Below, in pieces: positions 43,032 to 53,800 of a DNA stretch of 64,000 nucleotides. How positions within the stretch are numbered: the stretch's first letter is position 1; each line of letters opens with the position of its first letter. The position numbers and the translations under genes are program-made. The notes beneath the pieces were generated by a model, which had not been told where the DNA came from, searched no databases, and saw nothing but the letters and a program-made list of their open reading frames with translations. The stretch is from Peronospora farinosa (lineage: Eukaryota > Oomycota > Peronosporomycetes > Peronosporales > Peronosporaceae). The stretch covers positions 62,001 through 126,000 of the forward strand of contig CANTFK010000055.1 of NCBI GenBank assembly GCA_947646735.1, in the 5' to 3' direction.

Positions 43032-45950
43032 TTACGATCGTCGCGGCTGCTTCGACATTTTTCTCTTAGTCTGCTTGGAGTCATTCGCCTGCTTGGCCAG
43101 AGCCTCCTTCACAATCTGGTCGTAGTCATCAGCGCTGGCAAACATCGCCTTGCGCTTATCACCTGCCTTTGGTGGTGTTTGTTTCGTCCTCTTGGCATCC
43201 AGCTTCTGTAGCTCCTCTTGCAGCGCTTCATCGTCATCATCCATCTCGGCTATAACTGAAAAGTCAAAGGCATCCTCATCGTCTTTCATATCATCCCCCT
43301 CTTCGTCTTCGGCTTCAACATCTTCATCGTCTCCGGCATTTTCGTTTACAGTGTCGTCAGTAATGTCTTCAGCCTCCATCGTCTCCTCGTCCTCACCGTC
43401 CAGTGTCGGCTCCTCGTCATCGTCTGAACCACTCCAGTTGGCCATGTCAGGGTCTTCATCGTCCAGGTTGCCGTCCGCCATGATACCCTTGGCCAACTCT
43501 TGCGCATAAGCTTCGATCTCTTCATCATCTTCGCCGCCATCCTCCATGTCAGAGAGAGCGTCACCGTCGCGCTCATCTTTTACTTTCTTGGTGCGGCGGG
43601 TACCAGGATGATCAGCATCACGAGAAGCACGCTCCTTGAAGAACTTGTAAAAGAACTGATCGCTTGCGTCCACATTGGCCACGTTCGCCCGCAGCACGGC
43701 CTCTGTGTTAATCGGAGCAAACGTCCAGTTTTTTGCCTTTGCACCAGTATTGCCACTCGCGTCAGCCACTTTATGGCGTGGCTTCTTGTTGACGAACTTC
43801 TCAAAAAATGCGTGCATCGTAAAGTCAACGAGAGGGTCTCCAGCATACTGAATGCCAATATCCTTGTTGTCTAGAAGCTGCCGGGTGAAACTCTGCACGG
43901 ACGGGTGATAGTGGTGAGCCAACAGCTGAAGCTCCCAAGCACACGATATCTCAGCGCCGGCGAACAGTGGATTACGTTTGGAGGCATTGTAGCCACCTTC
44001 GTTCAAGTCATCTCCAGCTATCTTCTTGCTGAGCGCGATCTTCACGGCAGGTTCATCGTCAAAGCATACAACAGCAGCGCCCTTAGACTTCGTCATCTCC
44101 TTTCCCGGCTTGCCAAACATCACCGCCAAGACCTTAGCTGCACGCTCCGCATCCGTTAAACCATCGTTTAGCTTATCCAATCCAGCTTCTTCTGTGGTGT
44201 CGTCATCATCGTCATCAGATTCCTCCTTCTCAAGCTCATATGCAGAGTCTTCCAATTTCGCATCGACAAATTGTTCGTCATCAGCAGCATTGCCATTGAC
44301 CGAGCCAGCCTCGGGCTGGTCAATCAATGTACGAAGCTGGGGTTTCACCTTAAGCAGCTCAGACAACAGAAAAAGAACAGCACACGTAAAAGCCGGAGGC
44401 ATTATGCTAGCAAGCTGCAGCAAACGCTTGATAAAGGCATTGGCGCGCGCAGGGGACACATCTGCCTTCATAGCGCGAAAAATCAAGTTCAGGAAAAGCG
44501 TATGTTTGGACGTCTCGCGCACCTTGGGATCAATAAGCTTGCCGTATAGCGCAGTGTAAAAACGATCGGAAACTGAGTTAGTGCTGTTCATGACCTGAAA
44601 CAGCAGCATGAGTGCCTGTACACTAGTAGTGTGGTGGGCACGGTGCACGACCTGAAACAACGAGTCGATCTCCTCGGTGAAGTTAGCCGATGTGGCTTTT
44701 GCATATGGGAATGCACGATTCACACCGACGAGGAGCGCACTCAGCAGCTTGCGGTCCATGGCTTCTTCCGAAGTCAGACCAGCGATTTTCTTCTTCTTGC
44801 CATTCTTTCCCTTCTTGCCATTCTTCACCTCATTCTTCACCTTCTTCTTCTCCTCATCATGACGGCGCACTTCCTTTGAGAAAAGACCGAAGTACACTGA
44901 GATCAAATGACCAGCTAAATCGGCATCCGCTTCTACACCGTCGAGATAAATCTGGTTTAAGAAGAGCACGGCATTGTATTTAGCCCGGTCCGACACCTTC
45001 GGACGGGTAAGCAACCTCTCCACCTCATTCACCACCACACGTTTCATAACTGGATGCTCTTGAAGTAGTTCCTGCAGCATGCGATGCAGATACGCCGCAA
45101 TCTTGCGGTCCGGGTCACCAAGTTTGTTAACCAGCATGGCCAGCAGCACCGCCTCCTGCTCGGGCTTCGCACGTAGCAATGCGTTGGCCGCACGTAGACA
45201 CGTGCGTTTGTGACTGTCGACTGCATCGTCCATACCGGATGCCAAGACACCTGTAAGTTGTGCGTACACCGTCTTGAGACAATGTTCAAAGAACCAGAGC
45301 ACCAAATGAGCAGGTGATGATTGCGCCGCACGCAGCGGATGTTGATGAAAGAATCGGAGCTTGGCATTGTCCGGTAAGAGATCGTTTAAGAAGAGATCTT
45401 TGAGGGAATCAATAGCCATGAGACTCTCACGACGAGATTTCTTACTAGCCATTGTAATGAGCTGACCAAGTCGTAGCAACGAGTGCAATGGAGAAGCTTG
45501 AGACGTGAGTGTAAGAGCAGCCACTCGATCCGATAAAGTACCGGCCTTCATCATTGTCGCCAAGTATTTGTCATCACTGGACATTTTGCTGCTCTTTTGT
45601 GTCTCGTACCGTGTCACTTCATGCTCAAGCAGCTGCTGCGCCTGTTTCTTGAGCGTCACCACCAGCTCATCTGAGGCTTGAAGTGGCTCGTCTCCTGTCT
45701 CAATCTTGTACTTGATCTTTGGCTTCAGCTTCGGCTCAGCGTCGTACCAGGCCACACCTTGTTCATCTAGTAATGTCACTAATTGAGTCACAGGATTCCG
45801 TTCCAGCTTGTTTTCTCCATTATCAGACACTTTCTGAACCTGATTCTTGCGTGAATAACTAGATATAGACGTCTTCTTGATAGTCATGTGCTTTTTCTTG
45901 TGTCTTAGAGCTACGTCTGTCTTGGAGCTCAACTTTTTATCCAGAACCAT
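43032..45950 (-). CDS. CEBPZ: NOC1/CEBPZ ribosome-biogenesis protein (CBF/MAK21)
   Basis: 972 residues from the ATG at 45950; a start 24 nt upstream adds MILLVVIE, which looks spurious. The N-terminus is Lys-rich. A HEAT-like helical domain follows (LFFHQHPLRAAQSSPAHLVLWFFEHCLK, KLGDPDRKIAAYLHRMLQELL), then the CBF/MAK21 domain (TTSVQALMLLFQVMN, FYTALYGKLIDP, NPLFAGAEISCAWELQLLAHHYHPSV). After that come long acidic tracts (ESDDDDDDTTEE) and a basic C-terminus. NOC1 forms the NOC1-NOC2 complex that moves early 60S precursors within the nucleolus; CEBPZ is the animal name. No intron. Confidence 0.93.
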   Translation of the reverse strand: MVLDKKLSSKTDVALRHKKKHMTIKKTSISSYSRKNQVQKVSDNGENKLERNPVTQLVTLLDEQGVAWYDAEPKLKPKIKYKIETGDEPLQASDELVVTLKKQAQQLLEHEVTRYETQKSSKMSSDDKYLATMMKAGTLSDRVAALTLTSQASPLHSLLRLGQLITMASKKSRRESLMAIDSLKDLFLNDLLPDNAKLRFFHQHPLRAAQSSPAHLVLWFFEHCLKTVYAQLTGVLASGMDDAVDSHKRTCLRAANALLRAKPEQEAVLLAMLVNKLGDPDRKIAAYLHRMLQELLQEHPVMKRVVVNEVERLLTRPKVSDRAKYNAVLFLNQIYLDGVEADADLAGHLISVYFGLFSKEVRRHDEEKKKVKNEVKNGKKGKNGKKKKIAGLTSEEAMDRKLLSALLVGVNRAFPYAKATSANFTEEIDSLFQVVHRAHHTTSVQALMLLFQVMNSTNSVSDRFYTALYGKLIDPKVRETSKHTLFLNLIFRAMKADVSPARANAFIKRLLQLASIMPPAFTCAVLFLLSELLKVKPQLRTLIDQPEAGSVNGNAADDEQFVDAKLEDSAYELEKEESDDDDDDTTEEAGLDKLNDGLTDAERAAKVLAVMFGKPGKEMTKSKGAAVVCFDDEPAVKIALSKKIAGDDLNEGGYNASKRNPLFAGAEISCAWELQLLAHHYHPSVQSFTRQLLDNKDIGIQYAGDPLVDFTMHAFFEKFVNKKPRHKVADASGNTGAKAKNWTFAPINTEAVLRANVANVDASDQFFYKFFKERASRDADHPGTRRTKKVKDERDGDALSDMEDGGEDDEEIEAYAQELAKGIMADGNLDDEDPDMANWSGSDDDEEPTLDGEDEETMEAEDITDDTVNENAGDDEDVEAEDEEGDDMKDDEDAFDFSVIAEMDDDDEALQEELQKLDAKRTKQTPPKAGDKRKAMFASADDYDQIVKEALAKQANDSKQTKRKMSKQPRRS

Positions 45951-46230
45951 TTCAATAACGACAAGAAGAATCACTTATCGACTTGTTTGAAACCAGCCAA
46001 TCATTAATACTATGAATTGGAATATATCGACAGTGAAGTAAGTATAAGAAACAATATGCTGTTACATAGTGCAAAGAAAGCCCGTATTATATACGGTCTT
46101 ATATCCGGATCAAAAGGACGAACGATATGTATACAATAGTCTTTTTTCAATTTTGCTTTTTCCGTCTACGGTACATATATTTTATTTAAGTAGCTGGTCG
46201 AACCTTGCTAGATCTTAAGTATCTAAAATG

Positions 46231-46866
46231 TCAACGCACGTAGCTAGAACCTGCTTGTAGACTGCGTACTCCCAAATAGATCGCTAGTAGAAGTCCACAA
46301 AGAGTCCAGACAACCACTGTAGCAGTTACAGCATAGCTCACTGCAAAAATACTGCAGTTCTCGTAGTCATAGATCTCGCGTCGCATCTCCTGCTTAAGGT
46401 GCTTCTCCTTTATAGCCCACGTGGCTACCATTCCTTGGATCTTGCATAGTTCCTTGTACTGTACCGCCTCTTCAATGCACGACTGCCTGGCCGTCGTCTT
46501 CATCAGCAACTCGTCGTCTTCGACATCGTCTTCGGCGTCATCGTCACGCAAAACTCCATTGTCGTCTTCATCGCTCGCCGCTTCAATGCTGTCCACAAAT
46601 TGAAGCTCGTCCGTATCTGCGTACTCGAGTTCCGAGTCTGGGGAGCCAAAGGGTGATAGAAACTGCAGTTCTTCCGGCTCGTCATTACCCGTCGTGTCAA
46701 AAGACTTGCGACGTTTAAATTTCTCTTTCGGACGCGTATGTTTGAGCTCCAAGTGAGAGGCCAGACAGGCTTTGCAGACAACGTCCATGCAATGTTTGCA
46801 CTTCTTTTTAGAGCCAAATACTTTAAACTTCTTGCCACACTCATTGCAGGAGCTTGGACAGCCCAT
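46231..46866 (-). CDS. FYVE/RING-like zinc-finger protein with C-terminal membrane anchor
   Basis: 211 residues from the ATG at 46866, which directly precedes the finger; the frame also opens at 46908. N-terminal finger: CPSSCNECGKKFKVFGSKKKCKHCMDVVCKACL, with eight Cys in the spacing of FYVE-type fingers but without the RRHHCR phosphoinositide motif. The middle is acidic (DEDDNGVLRDDDAEDDVEDD). A hydrophobic helix near the C-terminus (AVSYAVTATVVVWTLCGLLLAIYLG) suggests a tail-anchored protein with its finger in the cytosol. Exact family and role are unknown; oomycetes have many FYVE-related proteins. Confidence 0.65.
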   Translation of the reverse strand: MGCPSSCNECGKKFKVFGSKKKCKHCMDVVCKACLASHLELKHTRPKEKFKRRKSFDTTGNDEPEELQFLSPFGSPDSELEYADTDELQFVDSIEAASDEDDNGVLRDDDAEDDVEDDELLMKTTARQSCIEEAVQYKELCKIQGMVATWAIKEKHLKQEMRREIYDYENCSIFAVSYAVTATVVVWTLCGLLLAIYLGVRSLQAGSSYVR

Positions 46867-47598
46867 TTGGTGCCCGTGTTTGAGGATTGCTAAATGACCA
46901 ATTTTCACAAATATTCAGTCCAATAGTAATACATTATCTTACTTCAAGTAGTATAGTAGGACTACTGTGATTTGATGAAAAGTATTACACTATTGTTACG
47001 TAATATTTTCTAGTAGAAATAATAGTCATTGTCGCGAAATTTCTCCTCGCCATCCTCAGCCTCTACTTTCTGTCGGCAACGACTCGATGGCCACTTATGA
47101 TGTACCAAAAGCAAAGCCTGATGATGACGAGGAATAAATTAGTGACAGAAAACTGCAACGAGATCCGCGCGCGGATCCGTAGGTCCCTGTGACGTGAATA
47201 CACTTTTACTAAAGATGCAGCGATACTTTCTTCCATCTATCGCAATCGCGAACCTTAAGATGTAAAATAGGGAGCTTTTCATGCGTCATGAGAGGAAGAT
47301 GAACAAGAAAGAAGCAAAAAGTAATGATAATGAGCACAAATTACAGATCACAACAACCCTGAAAAGGTCGGGAAGACGGAACTGGTGAAGGGCGACAGTT
47401 TTGTAAAGGTAGCTCAGTGATGGTGGAAACAAACACTGGACGACATGCGTGAGTGATAAGCATACTTTACATTTTACTTCTCCTTTTCTCTCTCTCCCTT
47501 GGAATTATGTGCTGCATCGTATTGCTCTGTGTCTCTTAGACGAGGAAATGATCACCGACAAATTTATGCCAGCGGCTGTTGGGTCAAACGCACTTTTC
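46867..47598. other. Intergenic between zinc-finger gene and acetate kinase
   Basis: 732 bp with no gene seen. It includes a perfect 16-bp palindrome GATCCGCGCGCGGATC at 47162-47177. The acetate kinase 3' end borders it on the right. Confidence 0.5.
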
Positions 47599-48885
47599 TT
47601 ACTTCTTAAGCGCAATCTCATACGTCTGCTCGGCAATGCTGCGCTCCTCGTCAGTGTTGACAACCAATACCTTAATCTTGGTCTTGTCGGCCTGAATTTC
47701 GGCAGGGCCAGCGCCCATTGTCGATGCGGCATTCTTCGACTCGTTCAGCTCAATGCCGAGGAAGCCTAAATTGCGGCACACGCGTTCACGGATCGTTGCC
47801 GAGTTCTCACCAATGCCGGCTGTGAAGATGACAGCGTCAAGATCACCACCCAGCTCAAGCACATAGGCACCCAAATACTTGCGTACACGGTGGGCAAACA
47901 CATCCAGCGCCAGAGAAGCACTCGGGTCGTTGCCAGCACGCACGCGGCTGTCAATGACACGGACGTCACTTTCGTCACAGATACCTAGCAACCCGCTCTT
48001 CTTGTTCAGCATGGTGTCTACTTCCTGGATAGTTATATTGAGCTCCTTGCACAGGAAGGCGTGCAGGGCCGGGTCAACGTCACCACAGCGTGTGCCCATA
48101 ACCAGCCCTTCCAGAGGGGTCATGCCCATACTGGTGTCAATACAATAGCCCTTTTTGATCGCAGCAATGCTGGATCCATTGCCCAAATGGCACGTAATAA
48201 AGTTGCACTCCGTCATAGGTTTCCCAAGGTAAGCCGCAGCCTTCTTGGCAACAAACTGATGACTCGTGCCGTGGAAACCATAACGACGCACACCAAGGTC
48301 TTTGTAGAGCTTATGCGGAACAGCATAAGTAAAGGCTTTGGGTGGCATTGTGGCATGAAAAGCCGTGTCAAAGACCACGACTTGCGGGCACGGACCAAAG
48401 ACCTCAGTGGCCACCTCAATGCCCAGCAGATTGCCAGGATTGTGAAGTGGTGCTAACTTGACGTTGGATTTAATAGCCTCAATCACTTGCTTGTCTACAA
48501 GTGAAGCGTTACTAAAAGCCTCTCCCCCATGCACAACACGGTGACCGACAGCTTTGATACCGTCGAGGTCCGAGTCAAAAAACTCGCTGACCGCCGTCTC
48601 AAGTGCCGTACGGTGTGTGTCTAGTGGCAATTCAATCTGTTTCTTCTCACCCGTTGCCAGCGTTTTGTGCATGATGCGGCCTTTTTTGTTGCTTGGTGTG
48701 GACAGCTCCACGAGACCTGTAAACACGGCAGCGCCGACGCCATCGGGTTTTAGACCGAATAGCGAGTACTTGAGTGACGAGCTGCCAGCGTTAAGTACAA
48801 GCAAGTGTGAGTCTGCCTTGGAGTTCGAGAAAGCGCGTGTCGCTAGTGGCAACTTGGTCGAGAGGGACGAGAGTGGGCGCAACAT
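47599..48885 (-). CDS. ackA: Acetate kinase with mitochondrial presequence
   Basis: 428 residues. The first 25 (MLRPLSSLSTKLPLATRAFSN) are rich in Ser, Arg and Leu without acidic residues, a likely mitochondrial presequence. The acetate kinase fold follows: LLVLNAGSSSLKYSLFG (phosphate loop), GHRVVHGGE with the catalytic-site His/Arg pair, FDTAFHATMP, YGFHGTSHQF, CHLGNGSS, DTSMGMTPLEGL and VIFTAGIGENS. The enzyme interconverts acetyl phosphate plus ADP and acetate plus ATP. In eukaryotes its partner is phosphotransacetylase or phosphoketolase; neither is in this window. Acetate kinase is rare outside bacteria, algae, oomycetes and some fungi. TCATTTC, an INR-like string, sits just before the ATG. 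Confidence 0.95.
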   Translation of the reverse strand: MLRPLSSLSTKLPLATRAFSNSKADSHLLVLNAGSSSLKYSLFGLKPDGVGAAVFTGLVELSTPSNKKGRIMHKTLATGEKKQIELPLDTHRTALETAVSEFFDSDLDGIKAVGHRVVHGGEAFSNASLVDKQVIEAIKSNVKLAPLHNPGNLLGIEVATEVFGPCPQVVVFDTAFHATMPPKAFTYAVPHKLYKDLGVRRYGFHGTSHQFVAKKAAAYLGKPMTECNFITCHLGNGSSIAAIKKGYCIDTSMGMTPLEGLVMGTRCGDVDPALHAFLCKELNITIQEVDTMLNKKSGLLGICDESDVRVIDSRVRAGNDPSASLALDVFAHRVRKYLGAYVLELGGDLDAVIFTAGIGENSATIRERVCRNLGFLGIELNESKNAASTMGAGPAEIQADKTKIKVLVVNTDEERSIAEQTYEIALKK

Positions 48886-49120
48886 TACGAAATGAGCAAG
48901 AGATCCGCATATGTTGCAAGTTGAGGGAAATCGATTGTATAATTGCTTAAATTGGCTTTTGAGGGTTTTACAATGTGTTTTAATGGTGAAATCAAACGCT
49001 AAATGGTAAAATCAAACCTAAAATAATAAACACGCGCTTATTTTTGTTTGTTATACCGAACAAGTCGACTCGGCCTACGTTGGCTCTTCATAGGGCATCA
49101 AATGGTAGCGCGTCGACATA

Positions 49121-49125
49121 GCGAT
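49121..49125. repeat. Target-site duplication, left copy
   Basis: GCGAT directly before the 5' LTR, matched by GCGAT at 57291-57295 directly after the 3' LTR. A 5-bp duplication is usual for Ty3/Gypsy integrase. Confidence 0.9.
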
Positions 49126-49585
49126 TGTAACGGGGTGAGCTCGTTACATAATATTGACACTTATATGAAGTGTCAATAAAATATTATTATAACTAATAAT
49201 ATTTTGACAATATTACCTTTTCTTATAATATTGTTCCTAGATCTCCTTGAAGTTGGAGATGCCCTCTCATTGGATGATATGGGCCATCATATCAGCCAAC
49301 GCGCTGACCAATGACCGATGGACGCGCGCAATGAGTGGAGGGCAAGTTGTCGACATACATAGTTGTAGTTTAATATAGTTAACATAGGTTATAACAGATT
49401 AGTTTTATTAAGATAGTTAACTATATTAAATACAGTTTTCTTTCCCTCTACTTCTAAGCGTTTGTTTAGAAGTAAAGCTTCCTCTGCCTCTTGTGTAAGA
49501 GAGGTAATTGAGGCACCTGCGTTCACTGTAATCAGTGAAAGTAGACTATACTGTAATCAGTATAGTCGGAGGGTGGCCCATTACA
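49126..49585 (+). repeat. 5' LTR of element 1
   Basis: 460 bp, TGTAACGG...CATTACA, with TG/CA ends. Near its 3' end two hairpins share the core CTGTAATCAG: 49522-49539 (7-bp stem) and 49544-49567 (10-bp stem), each with a TAAT loop. The 3' LTR copy differs by one base in the first hairpin, where a G here shortens the stem, and one base near the end (GTGGCCC versus GTGCCCC). Confidence 0.95.
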
Positions 49586-49587
49586 CC

Positions 49588-49605
49588 TGGTAGCACTTCG
49601 TGGTC
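49588..49605 (+). other. Primer binding site of element 1
   Basis: Two bases after the LTR the sequence reads TGGTAGCACTTCGTGGTC. A TGG start is what a site complementary to a tRNA 3' CCA end requires. The tRNA identity was not determined. Confidence 0.5.
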
Positions 49606-49632
49606 CGTTCAGCGACCACCGCACCACCCGCT

Positions 49633-50804
49633 ATGGAATCAGCGGGTGATGAACGTCATCACTCAACGCGTGATGATTTCCGCCATTTGAGTGACCTCGA
49701 ATGGAATGCGGTTCAGCGTATGGCTGAAACCATCGGCAACCCTGCCGTTGGTGCCATGTTGCTCTCTCTTAGCGGAGACGACCAACATGCAACCATCGCC
49801 AAGTTCATACAACATGAACTTGACGAAGTTGTAAAGAAACTCACCTTGCTACAGGAGCAAGGTTCTCAACAGGTTGACCTGTTGAGAGAACAAGGCGCTC
49901 AACAAGCTGACTTGTTGATGCAGCAGGGTGCTCAACAGTCCGAACTGTTGAGACAACAGCAGGCTAGTGCTGTTGCTGCCGTATACGTCAACCCGAGTCC
50001 TTGAAGATTGATGTCTTCAAGTACAAGGCAGTCGAAAGAGACTCCTTGTTGAGATGGTTCGTCGAGCTCGACGATGCCATTGAGGCTCGTCGCATCGATG
50101 ACGATGCGATGAAGGTCAAGTTTGCCATATCGAACTTGGCAGGACGTGTCAAAGCTTGGGCGTTAGGGCTCAAACTGCATGACCCATACGTTTTCTCAAC
50201 GTATGATGTCTTCGCGCGGCTCAAACACACGTTTGAACCGCCTCGCGCCGAATTTAGGGCTCGGGCTGAGCTCCTGAATTTGAAACAGGGTAAGCGTGAT
50301 ATACACGCTTACGCCCAACACGTACGATACCTCGTTAGTTGTATTGTGCTGAACCCAATCGATGAACACACGCAGGTTACTGTGTTCATCAAGGGTCTGA
50401 CAGATGGTCCTGTTAAGACCCACCTGTTCCGCTTGGAGCTAGAATCGCTGGACCAAGCGATCTCTTCAGCGGGACAGGAGGACTGTAGCCTACAACAGGC
50501 TCACGTCCACTCGGGGTCCTATCGTCCACCGAGACGACAGGAGGGCGGAGGTCCAGAACCAATTAACCTCTCCTATGTAGAGAGCGAGCAACCTCGCTCT
50601 CCAGGGTACAAGCGATTGCAAAAGTGCAATCGCTGTCAGAAGTTGGGCCACTACGCTTATGAGTGTAGTGCTCCACGCCCAGTGTCTCGTAACACTGAGA
50701 GTGACGATCGACCGTCTGCCAAGAAGGGCCAGAGACGTGGGTCCCACGTTGCTGCGAAATCGCAACAACGTGGTGGACCATCAAAAAACGGTCGGGGTCA
50801 GTAG
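49633..50804 (+). pseudogene. gag of element 1, frameshifted
   Basis: Starts at the ATG at 49633. The first part has Gln-rich heptad repeats (QQVDLLREQGAQQADLLMQQ), a likely coiled coil. The frame stops with TGA at 50002-50004, and the same protein continues in another frame from about 50001 with the retrotransposon gag domain (LLRWFVELDDAIEARR, LKQGKRDIHAYAQHVRYL) and a CCHC zinc knuckle CNRCQKLGHYAYEC near 50630. So a single-frame break splits Gag. The stop TAG is at 50802-50804. Gag normally forms the particle and binds RNA through the knuckle. Confidence 0.85.
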
Positions 50805-50826
50805 GGGCGGAGCGCCCTACTGATCC
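50783..50826 (+). promoter_or_regulatory. Putative -1 frameshift signal at the gag-pol border
   Basis: A AAA AAC heptamer (50783-50789) sits in the gag frame as X XXY YYZ. Pol is in the -1 frame, open across the gag stop. Five bases after the heptamer a 12-bp stem begins (50795-50806 with 50815-50826, one G-U pair, 8-nt loop), with the gag TAG inside its 5' arm. This is a textbook arrangement, but hairpins are very common throughout this element, so the stem could be coincidental. Confidence 0.7.
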
Positions 50827-53800
50827 AGCAACGTCAAGAGAGTTCGCGGGACTCTTGACGAAGGTTGCTCCCAACACACAGTCACTGTGTGTTGCCGCTC
50901 CCAGTGATGAGGTATCCCTCATCACATTGAAGATCGAAGTGACAAATAACATGTCACTTCGCGCCCTAGTTGATTGTGGGGCTTCGAACAATTTTGTTCG
51001 ACGCCAATCGCTAGATGATCGTAGGCTCAAATATGTTGAGCGCGAGACCCCTCCAACGAGGATGACGGTGCGCCTTGCAACTGGCGCATCCGTAACAGTA
51101 AAGAAACGTGTAGTGGGAATTCACTACACGCTTGAAGGCAAAAAGTACGATGATGATTTCATCGTACTTGATCTGGATGACAAATTTGATGTCATCCTAG
51201 GATTACCATGGCTCAGAAGGTACGAGCCATGGGTCAGCTGGCAGCATCGAACCGTGAAGATGCCTGCCGCTTGTTCATCAGATGGCCATCTGATGAATGT
51301 CTTGGAGCGTTCACAAGCGTGTGAATGTACTACGAGTGAGTGTGATGGCCTCACTTTTGGTTCGGTCGTTAGTACGACTGCACAAGAACTCAGCGTGACA
51401 GACAGTCACGCTGTGGAGCAAGCTGCCGGCGGCTGTGCACAAGCACAGGCAGCGCCGAAGGTCCATAAGTCGAGTGGATCGGGACATGAATGCTCGCCTA
51501 AAGGGCAGCATTCACCGAAGAGTAAACCGGTTGCCCAGAAGCGGCAACACGGTAATCCTAGATCAACTGGAGAGTTGATCGTAGAGGATCTCGCTGTGGT
51601 TGCGCCACCACAGCTAGAGGAAGTCGATGGAACAGGTTCCATCGAGCCTGCGGGAATAAGTCCCCAGGAAATAATCACTGAGGGAATAAGTCTCCAGTGC
51701 CCTGAGGGAATAAGTCCCCAGGAATTAACCGAGACGTTGAACGTCTTGGTTAATGACGGATCAAACGTAGGCGCTTATACGCTTGATCTGATCGCGCCTC
51801 CGAAGTTAACTTCGGAGATAACTCAGTTGCCTACGCTAGAACCTAAAAGGTTCTTGCGTGATCTGCGTAGTGGCAAAGTCAAGCAGATCTGTGTGCTCGT
51901 CGCAGAGGACGAGTACATGACTGACATTCGGTCAGCAACAGTTTTTGCCGAGAACGAACGGGTTCTCAGCAGCTCATCAATGGACGAGAGTGTCCTTGAT
52001 GAGAAGACTCGGATTGAGCGATATACATCGCAATCCTGGGAGTCGCTGAAGTCAAATTCTTTGTATAAGGATTTGGTCGAATTCAAGGATGTATTCCCTG
52101 AATCCGTTCCGTGCGAGTTACCTAAGGATAAAGGTACTCGACACGAGATCGACCTTGTTCTTGGCACAAAATATTGTGTCATGAAGCAGTGGCCACTGCC
52201 TCGGGAACAGGTCGAGGCGATCGACAAGTTCTTTGCCGATCGCCTAGCAGCGAGCCATGTGAGGGAGTCAACTTCACCTCACAGCTCTCCGACCTTCTGT
52301 GTGCGCAAGGCCACAGGAGGGTGGCGGATAGTGCACGCGTTCAACAAGTTGAACGCTGCAACGATACCGGCGTAAACGCCGATACCGAGAAAGGACGTAA
52401 TCATAGATGGTATGTCTAAGAGTACCATCTTTTCGTCCATGGATCTGATGGATGGTTTCTATCAGATCCTAATGCGTGAACGGAACATCCCGTACACAGC
52501 AGTGAGCACTCCCAGTGGTATGCTCTGGGAATGGTTGGTCATGCCGCAAGGGCTTAGTAATGCACCAGCCATATTCAATAGATGTGTTTCACATCTATTG
52601 AGACCGGTGCGCGAATTCGCACCGAGATACTTCGATGATGTATTCGTCCATAGTCGGGCTATGGACGAGAAAACAGACGTGGAAGTCCATAGACTCCATG
52701 TCCGTAAGGTTCTTACACTTATGCGCGAGCATAAGTTGTACGTCAACCTCAAGAAGTGTATATTCGCAGCTAGTGAAATACCACTTCTTGGGTGCATCGT
52801 CGGAAAGAACGGCGTACGCCCTGATCCAGAGAAGATCAAGGCGATCACCGACTGGACAGTGCCAGTCGATGTCAAGGGACTAAGGAAGTTCCTTGGGCTA
52901 GCGGCGTACTTGCACAAGTACTCGCGCAATTACGCCAAAATGACAGTACATCTTTCTTGTTTACTCAAGAAAAATGTAAAGTGGAACTGGAACGCTGACT
53001 GTCAGCGTTCCTTTGAACGTATCAAGCAAAGCTTGATGCAATCGCCAGTGTTGGCGATTGCCGATCAAGACAGACCATTTCATGTGGTCTGTGACGCCAG
53101 TGATTTTGCAATCGGCTGCGCACTGATGCAATATGATACAGACGGCGCAGAGCGTGTCGTCTGTTATCAATCGCGTCAGCTGCAACCGGCCGAGAGCAAT
53201 TACCCGGTGCATGACAAGGAACTCCTTGCCATGAAGTATGCACTGGCTAAGTTTCGCGCCTATCTCTTAGGAGATAGACCGTTCATTGTATATACAGACC
53301 ATGCGTCACTACGCACGGCGGTAAATAGTCCACACCTCTCGCAACGAATGGCGAGATGGATGTCATTCTTCGCGGAGTACAACTTCTCCGTGGAGTATAA
53401 GCCGGGACGACTTAACGTCGTCGCCGATGCTCTCTCACGTCGGCCTGACCTAGAGCCGACTGTGCAATCCGACAGTGATGTGAACACCACTGTCGCCACG
53501 CTGAGTACCAGCGTCTTGTCGTCGAGCTTACTCGACGACATTAGAAGGGCATGCGCACAAGATAATGATCTTGTACGCCTGATGGAGTACCTCAAGGACC
53601 CATCCACGCAAGCTAAGAAGCGCTTGCCTGCCATGTATCGATCTTCTCTAGATCGATACACCCAGCGGGACGGCTTACTGTACTACACAGCCGTCAACAA
53701 CGACACGCCTCGTGTCGTTGTACCGCCACAACATGATCTCAGGTTACGGATCATGTTTGAATGTCACGATGCACCAATAAGTGGGCATCGCGTCCGTGAG

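Noticed and set aside
43150..44559. Ser-rich ORFs antisense to NOC1
   Set aside because: Mirror frames of acidic GAT/GAA tracts.
49861..49965. Possible tandem DNA repeat in gag (CAACAGG...CTGTTGAG units)
   Set aside because: The units encode a Gln/Leu heptad coiled coil and belong to the inverted-repeat pattern of the element; not a CRISPR or satellite array.
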